From the NCBI GenBank assembly GCA_025449115.1, contig JAHLKC010000175.1, forward strand, positions 1 to 64,000: 64,000 bases of DNA, read 5' to 3'. This DNA is from Chytridium lagenaria (lineage: Eukaryota > Chytridiomycota > Chytridiomycetes > Chytridiales > Chytridiaceae). Of this stretch, positions 49,592 through 61,651 are shown one piece after another. The notes beneath the pieces were generated by a model. It was given only the letters and a program-made list of their open reading frames with translations. It made no database searches and was not told the origin of the DNA. The position numbers and the translations under genes are program-made. Within the stretch, counting starts at the first letter, position 1. Each line of letters starts with the position of its first letter.

Positions 49592-50011
49592 AATAAAATG
49601 AATTACCAGAAAGAATCTGCATTCTTTTCAATTTATTTATTTCATTTATTTATTTATTTAATTATTTTCCTTCTCCCTTTCTCATCTCCTCGTTTATTGC
49701 AAAAGTGTTCTTTGTTCTTTGCCTCCACACCACTTTCCCACACTGGCCGTGTTATCTTACTTCCTTCTCTCTCTACGTACTACTCCTACTCCACTCCCAC
49801 TCTACTCTACTCCACTCCGTCGCGGAAAAACAAGACCTGCGTCTCGCTGGATCCCGCTTTAAAAAGTCTCGAAATTCAAGAGATCACCATTCAACAGACG
49901 TCAAAAAACCATTTGGAACAGGAGGTATGTTGACTGCTGTGGTCGAGCCTTCATGTGTGCTGATTCCATCAAAGGTGTTCCAAAGTTGTGGAACGACCAT
50001 CATACCTCGGT
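49413..50011. other. HK4 upstream region with simple repeats
   Basis: Contains an (AAAAT)n microsatellite at about 49566-49600, ATTT-type repeats at about 49630-49665 and a pyrimidine-rich stretch before the HK4 start. No additional gene. Confidence 0.5.
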
Positions 50012-52819
50012 ATGCCCTTCACCTCACACTTTGCTAATGAGGGGGGCTGGAAGCAAAGCCCCTCTCCTCCTCCTCCTCGCTTGTCAATTCTCAACAATCA
50101 CTTTACACATGCTCTCTCTGCTCTCGACACTCGTCTCCGCAACATTCCATCCTCCATTCTCGTCGCCATACTCGCATGTCTCACCTACGTCGCCCTCCTC
50201 AAAGCAACCCTCCTGACAGCTAGATTCGATGAACCTTCCTTCTCTCCAGCCAACGGGTTCATTGTCGGAACATGGCTGCAACTCACTTTTCTTCAAAACG
50301 CCCTCTTTCTACCACTCGCTTTTGTGGCAAACATCATCTTTCAAGCAATGAGCGGGGAATCATGGCCCACTTCCGTTCTCTTCACCTCCATCGACACATT
50401 CGAGTGCGTCATGGTCGTCCTTCTCATCAGGCGTTTCGCACCCAAATACAAGAACCTTGCATCCCAACGGTCCACCATCGTCATCACTGTCGCATCCGTC
50501 ATTGGGTCATGCATTGGTGCCTTTGCAGAGGCTGCTCTTGTCGTCAAGACCATTCATGAATTCAACTACGCCAAATATGGTGAAGAATTCTTCAAATGGT
50601 TCATGTCGGATTGTCTTGGTCTCGTCGCCGTCGTCTTCTTCATGTTGAGTCTCGCTGAATGGCCCACCATGTGGGCTCGGGTCAGGAAAAATCCAAGCAA
50701 GGGATGGATGGCCATTGGTTGTCTTGTCTTTATTCTTTTCCTAGAAGTAGGCGTCCCTATCATCCCTGAAGGTACTGTCATTGCAAACACTGCCTACACC
50801 ATCCGTTACATTGCCCACATCTTCTCCTTCCCTCTCGTCCTTCTCTGTGGTATGTTCCTGGGTACCATTGGTTTCACAACCGGAACCCTCGTCATGGCAG
50901 TTTCCGGTGTCGTCGGTATCGTTCTCACCAGTTACGATAATCCTAGCGTGCTTGTTGGGCTGTTGCTTCGATACCAGCTGTTCATTATCGTTGTCATGAT
51001 TTCAAGTCTCGCGTTGATGGTCATTGAAACCTCGAGACAGAGTGCCCTTGCAGATGCTTTGAGGGCGAATACTCAGAAATCCGCGTTTATGGCGTTTCTA
51101 TGTCATGAACTCCGCAACCCCCTTCACGCCATCCTCAACATTAACACATTTCTCAAAGAAAGCTCACTCGCCAATGATCAACATCAATACTGTGAAGCCA
51201 TTTCCATCGCCAGCATGTACATGTCGCAAATCATCAACGACGTTCTTGACACCTCCAAATTCGAGGCGGGACACATGACACTTGATCAAACCCCCGTGGA
51301 TCTCGTAGGATATTTCGAAAGATTGCATTGCAGACTAGGGAGGACTTGAAGACACGGGATGTGACGTTTGGTGTCCATGCTGGCTTGTTGACGAGGTGTG
51401 ACGGAAAGTTGTTTTTAGCGGATGAGATGAGGTTTAAGCAACTTCTCAACAATCTTCTTGCACATGCTATCAAGGTCACGCCCAAAGGTGGACGTATTGA
51501 ATGTGGGATATGGTATGAGAATGTCACCACGTTGGTGTTTTCCACCACATGTACGCTTTGCATTGAAGTGACGGATTCAGGGCCAGGGATATCTCCTGAT
51601 ATCAAGTCGATTATTTTTCAAACCTTTTGAAATGGATAGTTTGGGGACGTCGCAGGAGTACAGTGGGACGGGGTTGGGACTTGCGATTTGTAAGCAGATT
51701 GTAGAAGTTGATGGGGGGGACGATTGAGGTGTTGAATCGACGGGGGGGAGGGGATGGATCAACTTTTGTGGTTAAAGTACCGCTTGTGATGGTGGGAATG
51801 GGGAGAGAGGGGAAAGAGAGGGAATGGTGGGTGGGAGTGAAGTTTCTGAAGTAACGACTGCACATGAGGAGGCGACGTTACATTGTGGGAGGGAAGGCGG
51901 TGTTGAGATGGGGGTTCTTGAGAACTGTGCGGCACTATTAGCACGACCGTCGGGGATCAGACACGTAAAAAGGTGAATGAGGGGTTTCACCCAGAAACGC
52001 CGTGGTTGACGGCTTCTGCGAACCGTGAACCTGTGCTTCCGTCTCCCAAGGACTCTCCTAAAGCTGTTTCGGCTACTCCAGAGATCCCTTTACCTTTGAA
52101 GAACCGTCACCACCTATCACCCCTCATGTTACGGTTGCAGTCGAGCCTGTGGAGATTACTCGGAACCTTGCATTAGGGACTATGAGATGCGAGACTGTGG
52201 TTGAGGTTGAGAAGGAGGATGAAGAAGCCGAATCCTCTGTCGTCATCACCATTGCATCTCCTTTAGAACCAACTCAACAGACGCTTTGCCCACATCATCG
52301 GCTGTCGTCAATGACGTGACACCTTGGGATCTCCCCAACACGTCCTCAAAACTCAAACCCAACTCCCTAGCTTCCGCACGCACCATGCCTGTTCCCCTCC
52401 TCCGTCCCACCATCCCACCAACACCCCCTCTCCCCACCCCCCCAGACGACGACCGCTCCATCCTCATCGTCGACGATTCCTCCATCAACCGCAAAATCCT
52501 CGAACGTCTCCTCCGTCGCGCAGGGGTCACACGTCCCATCGAGGAATGCACCAACGGGTTAGAAGCTGTAGAAAAAGTGCGACAGAGACCAACAGGGTTC
52601 ACTGGTATTTTCATGGACTTGCAAATGCCTGTCATGGATGGAACGGAGGCGACGCGAGCTATACGGGAGAGTGAAGGGAGGATGCCGATTGTGGCGGTGA
52701 CGGCGAGTTTTGTTAAGGAGGAGGTGTTGAAGAGGGAGTTTGGGTTTACGGCTTTGGCGCCGAAACCGTTTTTGAAGGCGGATGCGGAGAAGATGTTGAG
52801 GGTTTATGAGATGGGGTGA
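50012..52819 (+). CDS. MASE1-like hybrid histidine kinase HK4 (frame-broken)
   Basis: The first ATG of the open frame is at 50012 (MPFTSHFANEGGWKQS). The membrane sensor has FSPANGFIVGTWLQLTFLQN and RRFAPKYKNLASQRSTIVIT. H-box AFLCHELRNPLHAILNINTF lies at about 51090-51150. Homology then jumps frame at about 51311 (one base missing before FRKIALQTRED), at about 51616 (surplus T in a T run before KPFEMDSL) and at about 51708 (surplus A before LMGGTIEV). A linker with HPETPWLTASANREPVLPSP, shared with HK3, follows, and the receiver (about 52450-52819) has ILIVDDSSINRKIL, GIFMDLQMPVMDG and APKPFLKADAE. Several breaks are in homopolymers, so consensus error is plausible; a young pseudogene is the alternative. 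N-box and G boxes are otherwise intact. Confidence 0.75.
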
Positions 52820-54958
52820 TGAAAAGCCGGTTTTTTTTTTTTATTTGTTTGTTTTACAGCACCCATCATCATCATCATCACCCTCGTTGTTTTACGACTT
52901 TATATCCTGTATTCATAAACGCATTTGTTTTATACTTTGTTTCATCGAGGGGTGGTTTTCATATGTACATAGTCAATTTTCAAGTCGAATTATTATAAAT
53001 ATATCAGGGAATGACTTTTTAATCTTTAACGCTTTTCCGGGTCCCCCATCTTTTTTCACCCCCTTCTCTTTGCCCATTCGGAAGGAGATCAGCCAACTTT
53101 CCTAAAAAGGTAAGAACATCCGATATTGGTCTTGGACTCCTTTTTTTTACGACCGGGTTCTGGAATGCATTTGTAACAAGCCTCTGCACGCGACGTGCCT
53201 CTATTTCCGGTCCGTTCACCACCAATCTGTTTTGTTGAAGGTTTTTGTGGAAAAAAGACGGGGTGGAGACGGTGTGTGGCTTTTTTTTTTGGGAAGGAGG
53301 AATGCGTTTTTTGGTGGATGAATGGGTGATTGGGATTCTGGGTTGGTGAACGGTGTGTATAAATTCCGTCATTTTATTTTTCATAAACACGCATCTCTGT
53401 TTTCGTTTAACAGGTATCTGGGATGTATTTTCTTAACATCGATTATCGCAATCTCGACCTCTTCACCCCACGTATTCCTCCACGCCCCAGGTCACCTACG
53501 CGACGAAAGTAGAAGCACGAGGAAATTCTGATAAAGGAAGTGGAATGGAGCGACGGGATGGTATCGTTCCAGTGTGCATCAAACATGACGTTCTCAAAAT
53601 CCAGTCTGATCGACCTAGTGGTTCTTGCGACCGCACATTGCCTCTATCGAGTTTTTGACGTCTTTAGAACGTTGCTGTGATCTGAAACGTAAACGATGGA
53701 GATTGACATGGATTCACGACGTTGTGGTTCATTGGGACGGTGATAGTGGGGATGGCGGTTGACAGAGTTCATATAGGGAAAAGGTGGCGATCAGGATAAT
53801 GTGGGGAATGGCGTTTTAGAAAATGAAGTCATGCGTCTACAATGAATGACGGGGGGTGATTGTGGTAGCGGTATGTTTGTTTTTTTTTTCGCGGTGAGAG
53901 GTGTGAGGTATCGTGAATGATGTACGGTTGTTTTTGTGTGATGGTTTCCGCGTGTGAAGGAAGGTGGGTGAATCTAGATGGTTATTGTTAACTGCTTGAT
54001 GATTGCGCGTGCAATCTAATTGATTGCTGGATGTGGCTGGTGATGGTGGTCATTCAGATGATGATGGTCCATGGTGTGTGAAGGATGTAAACATTGGGAT
54101 ATATCATCAAGTAGACAAAAAGTCATTCTTTAGAGAAAAGCGGACGGTAAATACTTAAAAGAATTTGGTTGACCATGCCCTTCTTTCGAGACGAGTTTCC
54201 AGGCCTCTGGTTTTTCGTTTGAAAGCAAGCCCACCTCATAAAAAAGTAAAAGAAAAAAGAGTGAAACAGACAAATGACGTATATCCAGTAAATTCCAAAT
54301 TCTACCAAACCAACTACCTCAACAAAAGACAACGGTAAAATACAACCAAACCTCAAATAAAGCAGAACGAGAGGAAAAGACCATCCTTCTCACATGCAAA
54401 AACAAAAACAAAACAAATTCATCACTTCTTCGCCTCTTTCTCTGTTCACCAACACTCAGAGCGTCTGTTTGGATACCACGAACGATAAGCCCGCCCTTCT
54501 CCGCACCCCCAATCCCATTCGTAGTTCAACCGATTCCAGGACCCTTCTTCGACGACATCCTCCCCCGTAATGGAAGTAATCTCCGAACATACGCGCGTCG
54601 TGGGTTAATGCATCCCCCTCATACTCACAAAAAGACCAAACAATAAAAAAGACACGTTCCATCGACAAAACAGCGGTTTTGAATACGGTTCCAAACATCA
54701 AGATAGGACTACCTGTTTCGCTCTTAAAAAAAGGGGTGGGAAGCTGGGACCACTCCATATGTCTTCTTTCCCAAAAAACAAAGCAAAAAAAAGTGAACCA
54801 TTCGGAAAAACATGCTTCTTTCCCTATCTTTACATTTCTTAACTGCAATTCCAAGAAACGGTATACACACTCAACCTTGCATCTTCACCTTCCCTCCCCT
54901 CCCACCTCCACCTCACCCCCACAACACTCCCAAATGATACACATACATCAAAACACCT
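52820..54958. other. Intergenic, no gene recognised
   Basis: About 2.1 kb downstream of HK4 up to the HAT1 stop. Open frames at 53019-53390 and 54456-54854 (minus) show low-complexity or unrecognised content. Several poly-T runs. Confidence 0.45.
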
Positions 54959-57082
54959 CTACCCATGACTCACCACATCCCGATACCCCTCAACAACAGC
55001 CTCATAAGTCTCCCCCAACTTCTCCTTCCGTTCCCCTCCTCCATCCCCATCAACACCTCCTAAACAACAACAAAAGTAAATCATCAACAACAACTTCCCC
55101 ATCAAAAAAAAACAAAAAAAAAAACATAAAAAATATAAAAAGCAAAAGACACGTACCTCATTATACCTAAACAACCGTCTCTTGACCATCACCCGAAACG
55201 CTTTCACAACCTCCCGATTCCTCATCTCAATCTGACTCAACAACACCATCTCACAGATCCGTTCAGATTGTTTCTACAAAAACAAAAAAAAAAAAAAAAA
55301 AAAGAAAAAGGTCTTAGCGTACGTTCAGGTTGTTTTTAAAAACAAAATACTATCAGATCCCCAACAAAAAAAAAAAACAAAACGGGGTGGTGGTCAAAAC
55401 CCAAAAAAACAAACGGTGCCCCCATATAAGACATATAAGACGTAAAAGGTACCTTGCTCAGCTTTGTTTTACGTCGAACGCTCTCAATCACATCCACAGG
55501 GATAGGTGGCGCCATCCCCAAAAAATACTGATGTTCTTTATAATACTTGAAATCACAGAGATCCCGCAAATCCATAAAATCATCACTCGGGTCCTCAACT
55601 AGAGATTATTAAACAAAAAAAAAAGAGTCGCAAAAGTACCCCCAAAATCTACCACCTTGTCCCTCCCTAGATACTCGCGATGCAAATATTTATAAAGCTC
55701 GGCTACACTTATTAAAAAAACGAAAAAAGGGGGGGGTTGGGCATCCATACCTCCATGTCCCTTCCTCTGATAAGGCGGCAACACCAAAAACTGACTTTCC
55801 AACCACCTTCAGCACACAAAACCAGCGGAAAAATCAACAAACCTTATCCTCATCCTCTCCTTCTCCGGAAAATGAAAAAACCGATACGCCGTCGCATACC
55901 CAACAATATGATACGTCTGTCTTCCTTCCCCCACAACATCTCTTTGTTCAAAGACAAGCGTGCATTCCCAGTTCGTGTCGGTTTCGTCGATAAAGGAGGA
56001 GCCTTCGATGAACCAGAGGAGGAACGTTTGGAGACGACGGTGGTATTCTTTGAAACCTGGGGTGGAGAATTTGCACTGATGAAGAAGGTTACGTTAAAGA
56101 CGTGGGAATTGGAGGGCGAATAATAGAGTGTGGAGGGAAAGAGTGGAGGAAACCAAGGATACGTGGTAATGACAATAGGGGGTAATCGCGAATAATGGAG
56201 TGTGGAGGGAAATAGTGGGGGAAACCAAAGGATACGTGGTAATGACAATAGGGGGTAATCGCGAATAATGGAATGTGGCGGGAAATAGTGGATGAAACCA
56301 AAGGATACGTGTTAAAAAAAATAAGGGGGAAACGCGAATAATGGAGTGTGGAGGAAAACAGCGAAGGAAACACGTTTGAAGAGCCATGGAAAAAGAAAAA
56401 GAAAATGGGATGAAAAACGCCATAACGAAAATGACTAAAAGCCATAAAAACAATACCCTACCTTATACACCACATACCGACTCTCCCCCTCCTCTCTCCG
56501 ATACTCAAACACCTTCTCCCCCATTGGCTTAAACCCCACCTCATCCCTTCGACACCACTCCAAAAAAACCTCCTCGTTATCCGTATAATCTAAAACTCAT
56601 CAGTCCAACGCCCCCCAAAAAAGCACCCACGTTTCGGCATTTGCGACAACAACGGGGTCATCACATCCATGGCGCCAGTGACTTTATCGGTAAAAGTGAA
56701 ATGAATGTATGGGAGGAGTGAGCCGGATGTGAAATGGATCTGTGGGGATGGGTTAGAGGTGGGAGGGAGGGGATGGGGACCTTGGCTTTTGGGGATTTGT
56801 AGCCGTAGATACGTGTTCTTCACCGTAGAAGGTGTAGGTGAAGAGAGGGTGGAAGATGGGGAAGGGTTGTTGAGGTCACTGAGAGAATGTTTAGATGGGA
56901 GTGAATGCGTGAAGAATCACAACCTAGCTTGAGTTCAATGGTTTCGTTGGAATCGGAGATCCATTCTTGTTTTCGAAGGTCTGCTGTGGGAAAGAGGGTT
57001 GAGGATGAGGATGGGGGATGCTGGAGTAAGAATGGGGGCTTTTGGAGGTACCTGCGCTTCTCCCTCGCGTGCCTGCCATCAT
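54959..57082 (-). CDS. HAT1: Histone acetyltransferase type B catalytic subunit HAT1
   Basis: It acetylates newly made histone H4 (Lys5/Lys12) with a RbAp46-type partner. The start at 57082 gives MMAGTRGRSA, spliced to ADLRKQEWISDSNETIELKL. The HAT1 N-domain follows: FHPLFTYTFYGEEH, FTSGSLLPYIHFTFTDKVTG and DEVGFKPMGEKVFEYRREEG. The GNAT domain has ECTLVFEQRDVVGEGRQTYH, the acetyl-CoA loop FLVLPPYQRKGHG, spliced to AELYKYLHREYLGRDKVVDF, and the VEDPSDDFMDLRDLCDFKYY block with the general base. The C-terminal region (IEMRNREVVKAFRVMVKRRL) ends at 54959. One-base breaks near 56850 and 56592 look like consensus errors. One intron (about 56080-56455) contains a 73-bp minisatellite. Confidence 0.87.
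56113..56380 (+). repeat. 73-bp minisatellite in a HAT1 intron
   Basis: About 3.5 tandem units of 72-74 bp, each with GCGAATAATGGAGTGTGGAG (starts near 56115, 56187, 56261 and 56333) and AAACCAAAGGATACGTG. The first and last units are most diverged. It lies inside the HAT1 intron between the YVVYK exon and the exon beginning FKEYHRRLQTF. Confidence 0.85.
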
Positions 57083-58035
57083 GGTTTTCAAGCTGTGTCA
57101 AAAGAGTTTTATTGTAGGGTCCGAATCCTTCAAACTTTTTTCGTAAAGCTTGTTGTTGTCATGACAAACATGCGTCAAACCTGATGGATCATCGAGGAAC
57201 CCTGTATGTCTTGTGTCGAAGAGGTTTATACTCGTTTCGATATCGTCATAGGTTTGAAAGATTTTATTGAGGAGATTCCCTGTTGATATCTTGCTTGAAT
57301 ATTCATGGCTGCACGGAGAGAGAGAGAGGGACATTCTTTGGACAAAGGTATGTGACGGAGATGGAGGTTTGAGATTGGCGCGGTCAGCAGAACGAGTCGG
57401 TATGAAATCTCATTGATTCTCGGTATATTCCATCCTTGGCCACCGTTCTCGCTTCGAAAAACCAAAAAACCAAGCAAAGAAAAACGCTATGTACAGTTGG
57501 GACAGTTAAGGTTGGAGAGGCTAAAGTGGGATGAAAATGAAAACATGAAGGACGAGCACGCTTACAGCGGTCTGTCGGATACATTCGTCGCTGATAATGG
57601 TGGTGCTTCTTTCATGATGTGGTATTGGAATTGGTTGTAGAGATGGTGAACATTATCGAGCGTCGAGCATCTATGAAAGCGTCTATGCTTTCCGAGCTGC
57701 TGAATGGAGCATCGTGACAGAGATAAACCACTGCGTTGTGTTCTTCTTTTTTAGCAACAAGCAAAACAAAAGACTTTATTTACACTAGAGGGACGAGTTG
57801 GGGTGAAGGGCACAAGGACAGAAAGACCTGTAAATAAAATAATAAAAACCTACAACAAAAAGCACAGAACAAAAAAAAAACAAGGGCAAAGGAAAACTCC
57901 CTCTCCAAAAAAGGATTCACAAGTATCGCAAGATAGAAGGGGGCCAGTTGGTAAGAGAGGGAGAGGGAGGTGGGTTGCGGACATTGAACATAATCAAAGA
58001 GCAAAAACGGAAAGGGATGAGACGACAACGGACAT
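57083..58035. other. Intergenic between HAT1 and HMG1
   Basis: No convincing gene. The open frame at 57413-57640 has no recognisable domain. Confidence 0.45.
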
Positions 58036-58309
58036 CTACTTGGCGTTAGCAGGGTTCTCGGGAGATGTCTTCCAGTTTGACGCGACGAGCCTGAAAGCGT
58101 CCTTGTGGGACAGACTTGGGTCTGCCTTTTTAATGCGAGGGAGTTCGGCCTTCATGTAGAGGTTGTAGGCAGAGGGAGCGCGGGTAGCCTTCTCCTTCTT
58201 CTTGTGATGAAAGGTGTGAGTATATTGGGTTGTGATGTATCGGGGGAAAATAAATAGGTTTTGTTCGTTTACTCACGTCCTTCTTCTCGGGCTTGTCGGC
58301 CTTGGGCAT
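58036..58309 (-). CDS. Small YABBY-like HMG-box protein 1
   Basis: Two exons. The start at 58309 gives MPKADKPEKKD with a GT donor; the second exon gives KKEKATRAPSAYNLYMKAEL, PRIKKADPSLSHKDAFRLVA and SNWKTSPENPANAK, stop at 58036. The (A/T)RAPSAYN.(Y/F)MK.ELP.(I/V)K...P.L.HK.AF...A.NWK.SP pattern is that of the short YABBY/HMG-box-like DNA-binding proteins common in fungi, about 65-75 residues in total. It probably bends or binds DNA as an architectural nuclear protein. A close paralogue lies 0.9 kb away in the same orientation. Confidence 0.82.
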
Positions 58310-59226
58310 ATTGGGTAAGGGTTGGTGGTTGGTGGTGGAGCTGGTGGTGAGGTAGGTTGTGGGTTGCGGTGAGCTGGATGGGTTGAAAGATGGATGAAAA
58401 GGTAGTGTTAGTATTCAGACTATTAAAGTAGAACTATAAGGATATTGCAGGTAGAGATGAGAAGAGTAGGAGTGGAGGTGGAGTGGAGTGGAGTTGGAGG
58501 AGAGTTGAAGAGGAGTAGAGTAGAGTGGATGAGGATGTGGTGAAAGGCCACGTAATGATGATGATGATGACGTGGATGACGGGTAGTGAGTGTGCATACA
58601 TTTCGGACTCTCTCGTGGGACTATAAGTGGGACTATGTGGACTATATTGGACTATGTGTACCATATGAGCTACTAAGTAGTTATATAAGGGATATAGTGG
58701 ACTATATGACGGCCTTCTGATTGAGGGAAGGAGGAGGGATCAGCCAGACTCACTATACTCACCAAAAGAGAAAAAATATGTTGAAGAGAGAGAGAAAATT
58801 TTATTCTATTTTCATTCATTATTATTTTATATTTATTACTTTATTTTTTTATTTTTAATATTAAATAAGAAATTATTATTCATGATGAATTACCATTGGC
58901 TACAATAATAAATAAAATAATAATAAATAAAAATATTATTTTATTTATTTATTTATTTTTATGACCCATACGAAGCACTCTCACTCCAACTCACCCATCC
59001 ACGCTTATCCATCCATCCATACGTCCGTCATCTCTCTGGAGTCACGCTTCTTTTAAAAAACAATCAAACAGCCATCCATTCTCATTCTTCAACAAGACTA
59101 ATATATTTATTTATTTACAATCTCAAAACTTAAACAACATTGTGGGTAGAATATGATATAGAGTGGGGTGTTGGTGGTTGGTTGCATGGTTGGTGGTGTG
59201 TAAGGAATGGATATGGTGATGAATGT
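58310..59226. other. AT-rich intergenic with simple repeats
   Basis: GGA/GTG-rich purine stretch (58440-58560) upstream of HMG1, then a strongly AT-rich region at 58800-58960 with ATTT/AAAT repeats. No gene. Confidence 0.55.
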
Positions 59227-59548
59227 TCACTTTGCTTGGTTTGCCGGGTTCTCACTCGCCGTCTTCCAGTTGGACGCGGCAAGCTTGAATGCATCTTTAT
59301 GGTCAAGGTGGTGTCTGCCTTTTTGATGCGAGGGAGTTCCGTCTTCATAAAAAGGTTGTAGGCCGAGGGTTGACGAGTGGATTTCTCCTTTTTCTAATGA
59401 GGGTGAAGGACAAGTTGAGGAAAGGTTTAGGATTGATGGATGGATGGATGGATAAATGAAGGAAGGAAGGGTGTAGAGAAAAGAATAATTTGTGAGGAGG
59501 GTAGGTACTGCTACTTACGCCTTTTGATTCCTTTTCAGCCTTGGGCAT
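59227..59548 (-). CDS. Small YABBY-like HMG-box protein 2 (one frame break)
   Basis: Paralogue of HMG1 with the same gene structure. The start at 59548 gives MPKAEKESKG, then an intron, then KEKSTRQPSAYNLFMKTELP and RIKKADTTL. One base appears missing at about 59305-59310; after it homology resumes as HKDAFKLAASNWKTASENPA and ends at 59227. The conservation on both sides suggests a consensus error or a very young null allele. Function as for HMG1. Confidence 0.7.
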
Positions 59549-60070
59549 TGTTCTGTCAGGTGTTGGTTAAAGTAAGGTGGTAGAGGGTGGTAGCGGGTAG
59601 GAGATGCCTATAATTGAATGAGGGATGTAAGTATGGGATATGGATATGATGAGAGGTGTTTGGTTAATTAGGAATGCATCAGCATAGATAGAATTGTCAC
59701 CAAGATATTTAGATGATAGTTACCTAATGTGCTTGTGTAACTAGTATTACTGCTGATAATGATTTAACGAAAACTATTTTGATGATAAGAAAAGAGGCCT
59801 TTTTATATGACTGAATAATTTAAATTAATTTATTTTAAATAAATTATAATTTTCAATTTGAGATTCATTTGAAATTCATTCATTGGTCAGTCTGAATTAT
59901 AAAGTAGGGACTCCCCAAAAAAACTTTTTCATTCCAAACCTTTTCCTAACTTTTAAACCTTCACACTAAACCATCATAAATATTCATACATCAAAAAAAT
60001 ACTCAACAAAAACAACAACACATTTATTCCAAGAAAAACAACACAACAAAAAAATGAGGCCCACATTCCA
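59549..60070. other. AT-rich intergenic
   Basis: No gene recognised between HMG2 and the aspartate aminotransferase stop. AT-rich, with TTTAAATTAATTTATTTTAAA-type palindromic sequence near 59817. Confidence 0.5.
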
Positions 60071-61651
60071 CTACTTCACATTCCTCACAACCCAATCCAA
60101 CCCCTCCGCAAAACCTCCTCACATTCCCTTCATTCAATCCCGCCATCGAAATCCTCCCATTCTCACTCAAATACACATGAAACCGTTTCTTGAGCTCAAC
60201 ACACTGCGTCACCGTCAACCCAGTATAACTAAACATCCCAATCTGTGTTATAATGTGGCTCCAATCTCCGGGGTCCCCAATTCAGTTAATCGCGTCACCA
60301 CCGCGTGACGCATCTTGTTGATACGAGTCGACATGGCTGTCAAAGAGTCGGTCCTATGAATAATATTAATGTTATGAACAATAGATGACACTATAAAACC
60401 TAAATTATCTAATAAAATATTAAACTCACCACTCTTTATACATCCCAGGGGTCATTCAACACCATACTCACAACCCTCGCCCCAAAAACTCGGTGGATTC
60501 GAAATACTCGCCCGATTCAATCTACAGAGCTGACTCCTCACAGCCGCATCCTCTCCGCCTTCCCAAGCACAATCGTCAAACACCCCGTCCGTTTCTCCAT
60601 ACAATCCAAAATTCTTGGAATAACTCTGCGCCACGAAAAAGCTCAAAACCCATATCAACAAAGAGGCGGACGGCAAAAGCATCCGCGTCAAGTGAACCAG
60701 AGGCGAACCCTTGGTAGGCACAGTCGAAAAAGGGGAAATGGGATTTGGCCCGGCACCACGTCTGCGATTTGACCGCCATTGGGCGGGTTGTTGGGTCAAC
60801 TCCGGTGGGGTTTGTGGGCGCAGGCGTGGAGCAAGACAAATGGAACGGTCAGGAGCGTCCTACTCAAAACATCATTAAACAAATCTACTCCCATATCTAC
60901 AATATATTTAAAAAAAAAGTCTACCTTCAAAGTCCCCAAAAAACTCATCAAACGCCAACTTTCTCCCCTCCGCATCCCAATACTTGTACTTTCGCACCTG
61001 AAACCCAGCATCCCCGAAAATCGCAAAATGGTTCCCCCAAGTCGGGTCAGAGATCAACGCCAACGTGTTCTTGGGGAACACGCGGTACAGGAAATCAGCA
61101 CCAAGACGGACCGCACCGGTTTCCAGAAATGGTTTGAATGGCGGAATAACGACCGCTTTTAATCACCTCGGAATCGGCACCGAGGATCACGCGGGCTGAG
61201 GCGTCGGTGAAGGAACGGAGACCGTCGATGGGGAGGTATTCGTGGTCGAGGGAGGGATCGTTGACGATGAGTTTTTCGGCCTAGATGGGATGTAAAGGTT
61301 CAGCATCGAAAGATGAAGGATGATTTGATGTTTGCTTGTAGCGAACAAAACATTTCGTTTTGAAAGCAAAAAGTGTCATGACGTTTCCTTGCAGCGATTC
61401 CTCCCATTAAACAGCTTTCCCGTATCCCCACTCCTTATCCTCTCCACCCAACTACCCCAAAACACAACTCTCTCATTCCTCACCTTCTTCACAACAGGCA
61501 ACACCCAAGGCTTCCCATCATTATCCCTGTACGCCCCAATACTCAAATTAATCTTGTTAGGATCCGGGTCCGCCTTGCATTCAGCCGCGAGCGCAAAGAT
61601 AGGGTCCAAAGGAAGAGCAGGCACCGCACCAAAAGTGGAGACTGGAGGCAT
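60071..61651 (-). CDS. Aspartate aminotransferase (many one-base frame breaks)
   Basis: A PLP enzyme exchanging amino groups between aspartate and 2-oxoglutarate. The start at 61651 gives [20 protein letters not shown], then [19 protein letters not shown], without a targeting presequence, so probably the cytosolic form. Next come [40 protein letters not shown] and [17 protein letters not shown]. The NPTGVDPTT motif follows, then [20 protein letters not shown]. The PLP-lysine segment is [14 protein letters not shown], followed by [40 protein letters not shown] and [12 protein letters not shown], ending DWVVRNVK at 60071. About ten one-base offsets are needed, mostly surplus bases in or beside homopolymers (near 60110, 60465, 60630, 60730-60770, 60815 and 61115). 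Either poor local consensus or a pseudogene; all recognisable motifs survive. Confidence 0.82.
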
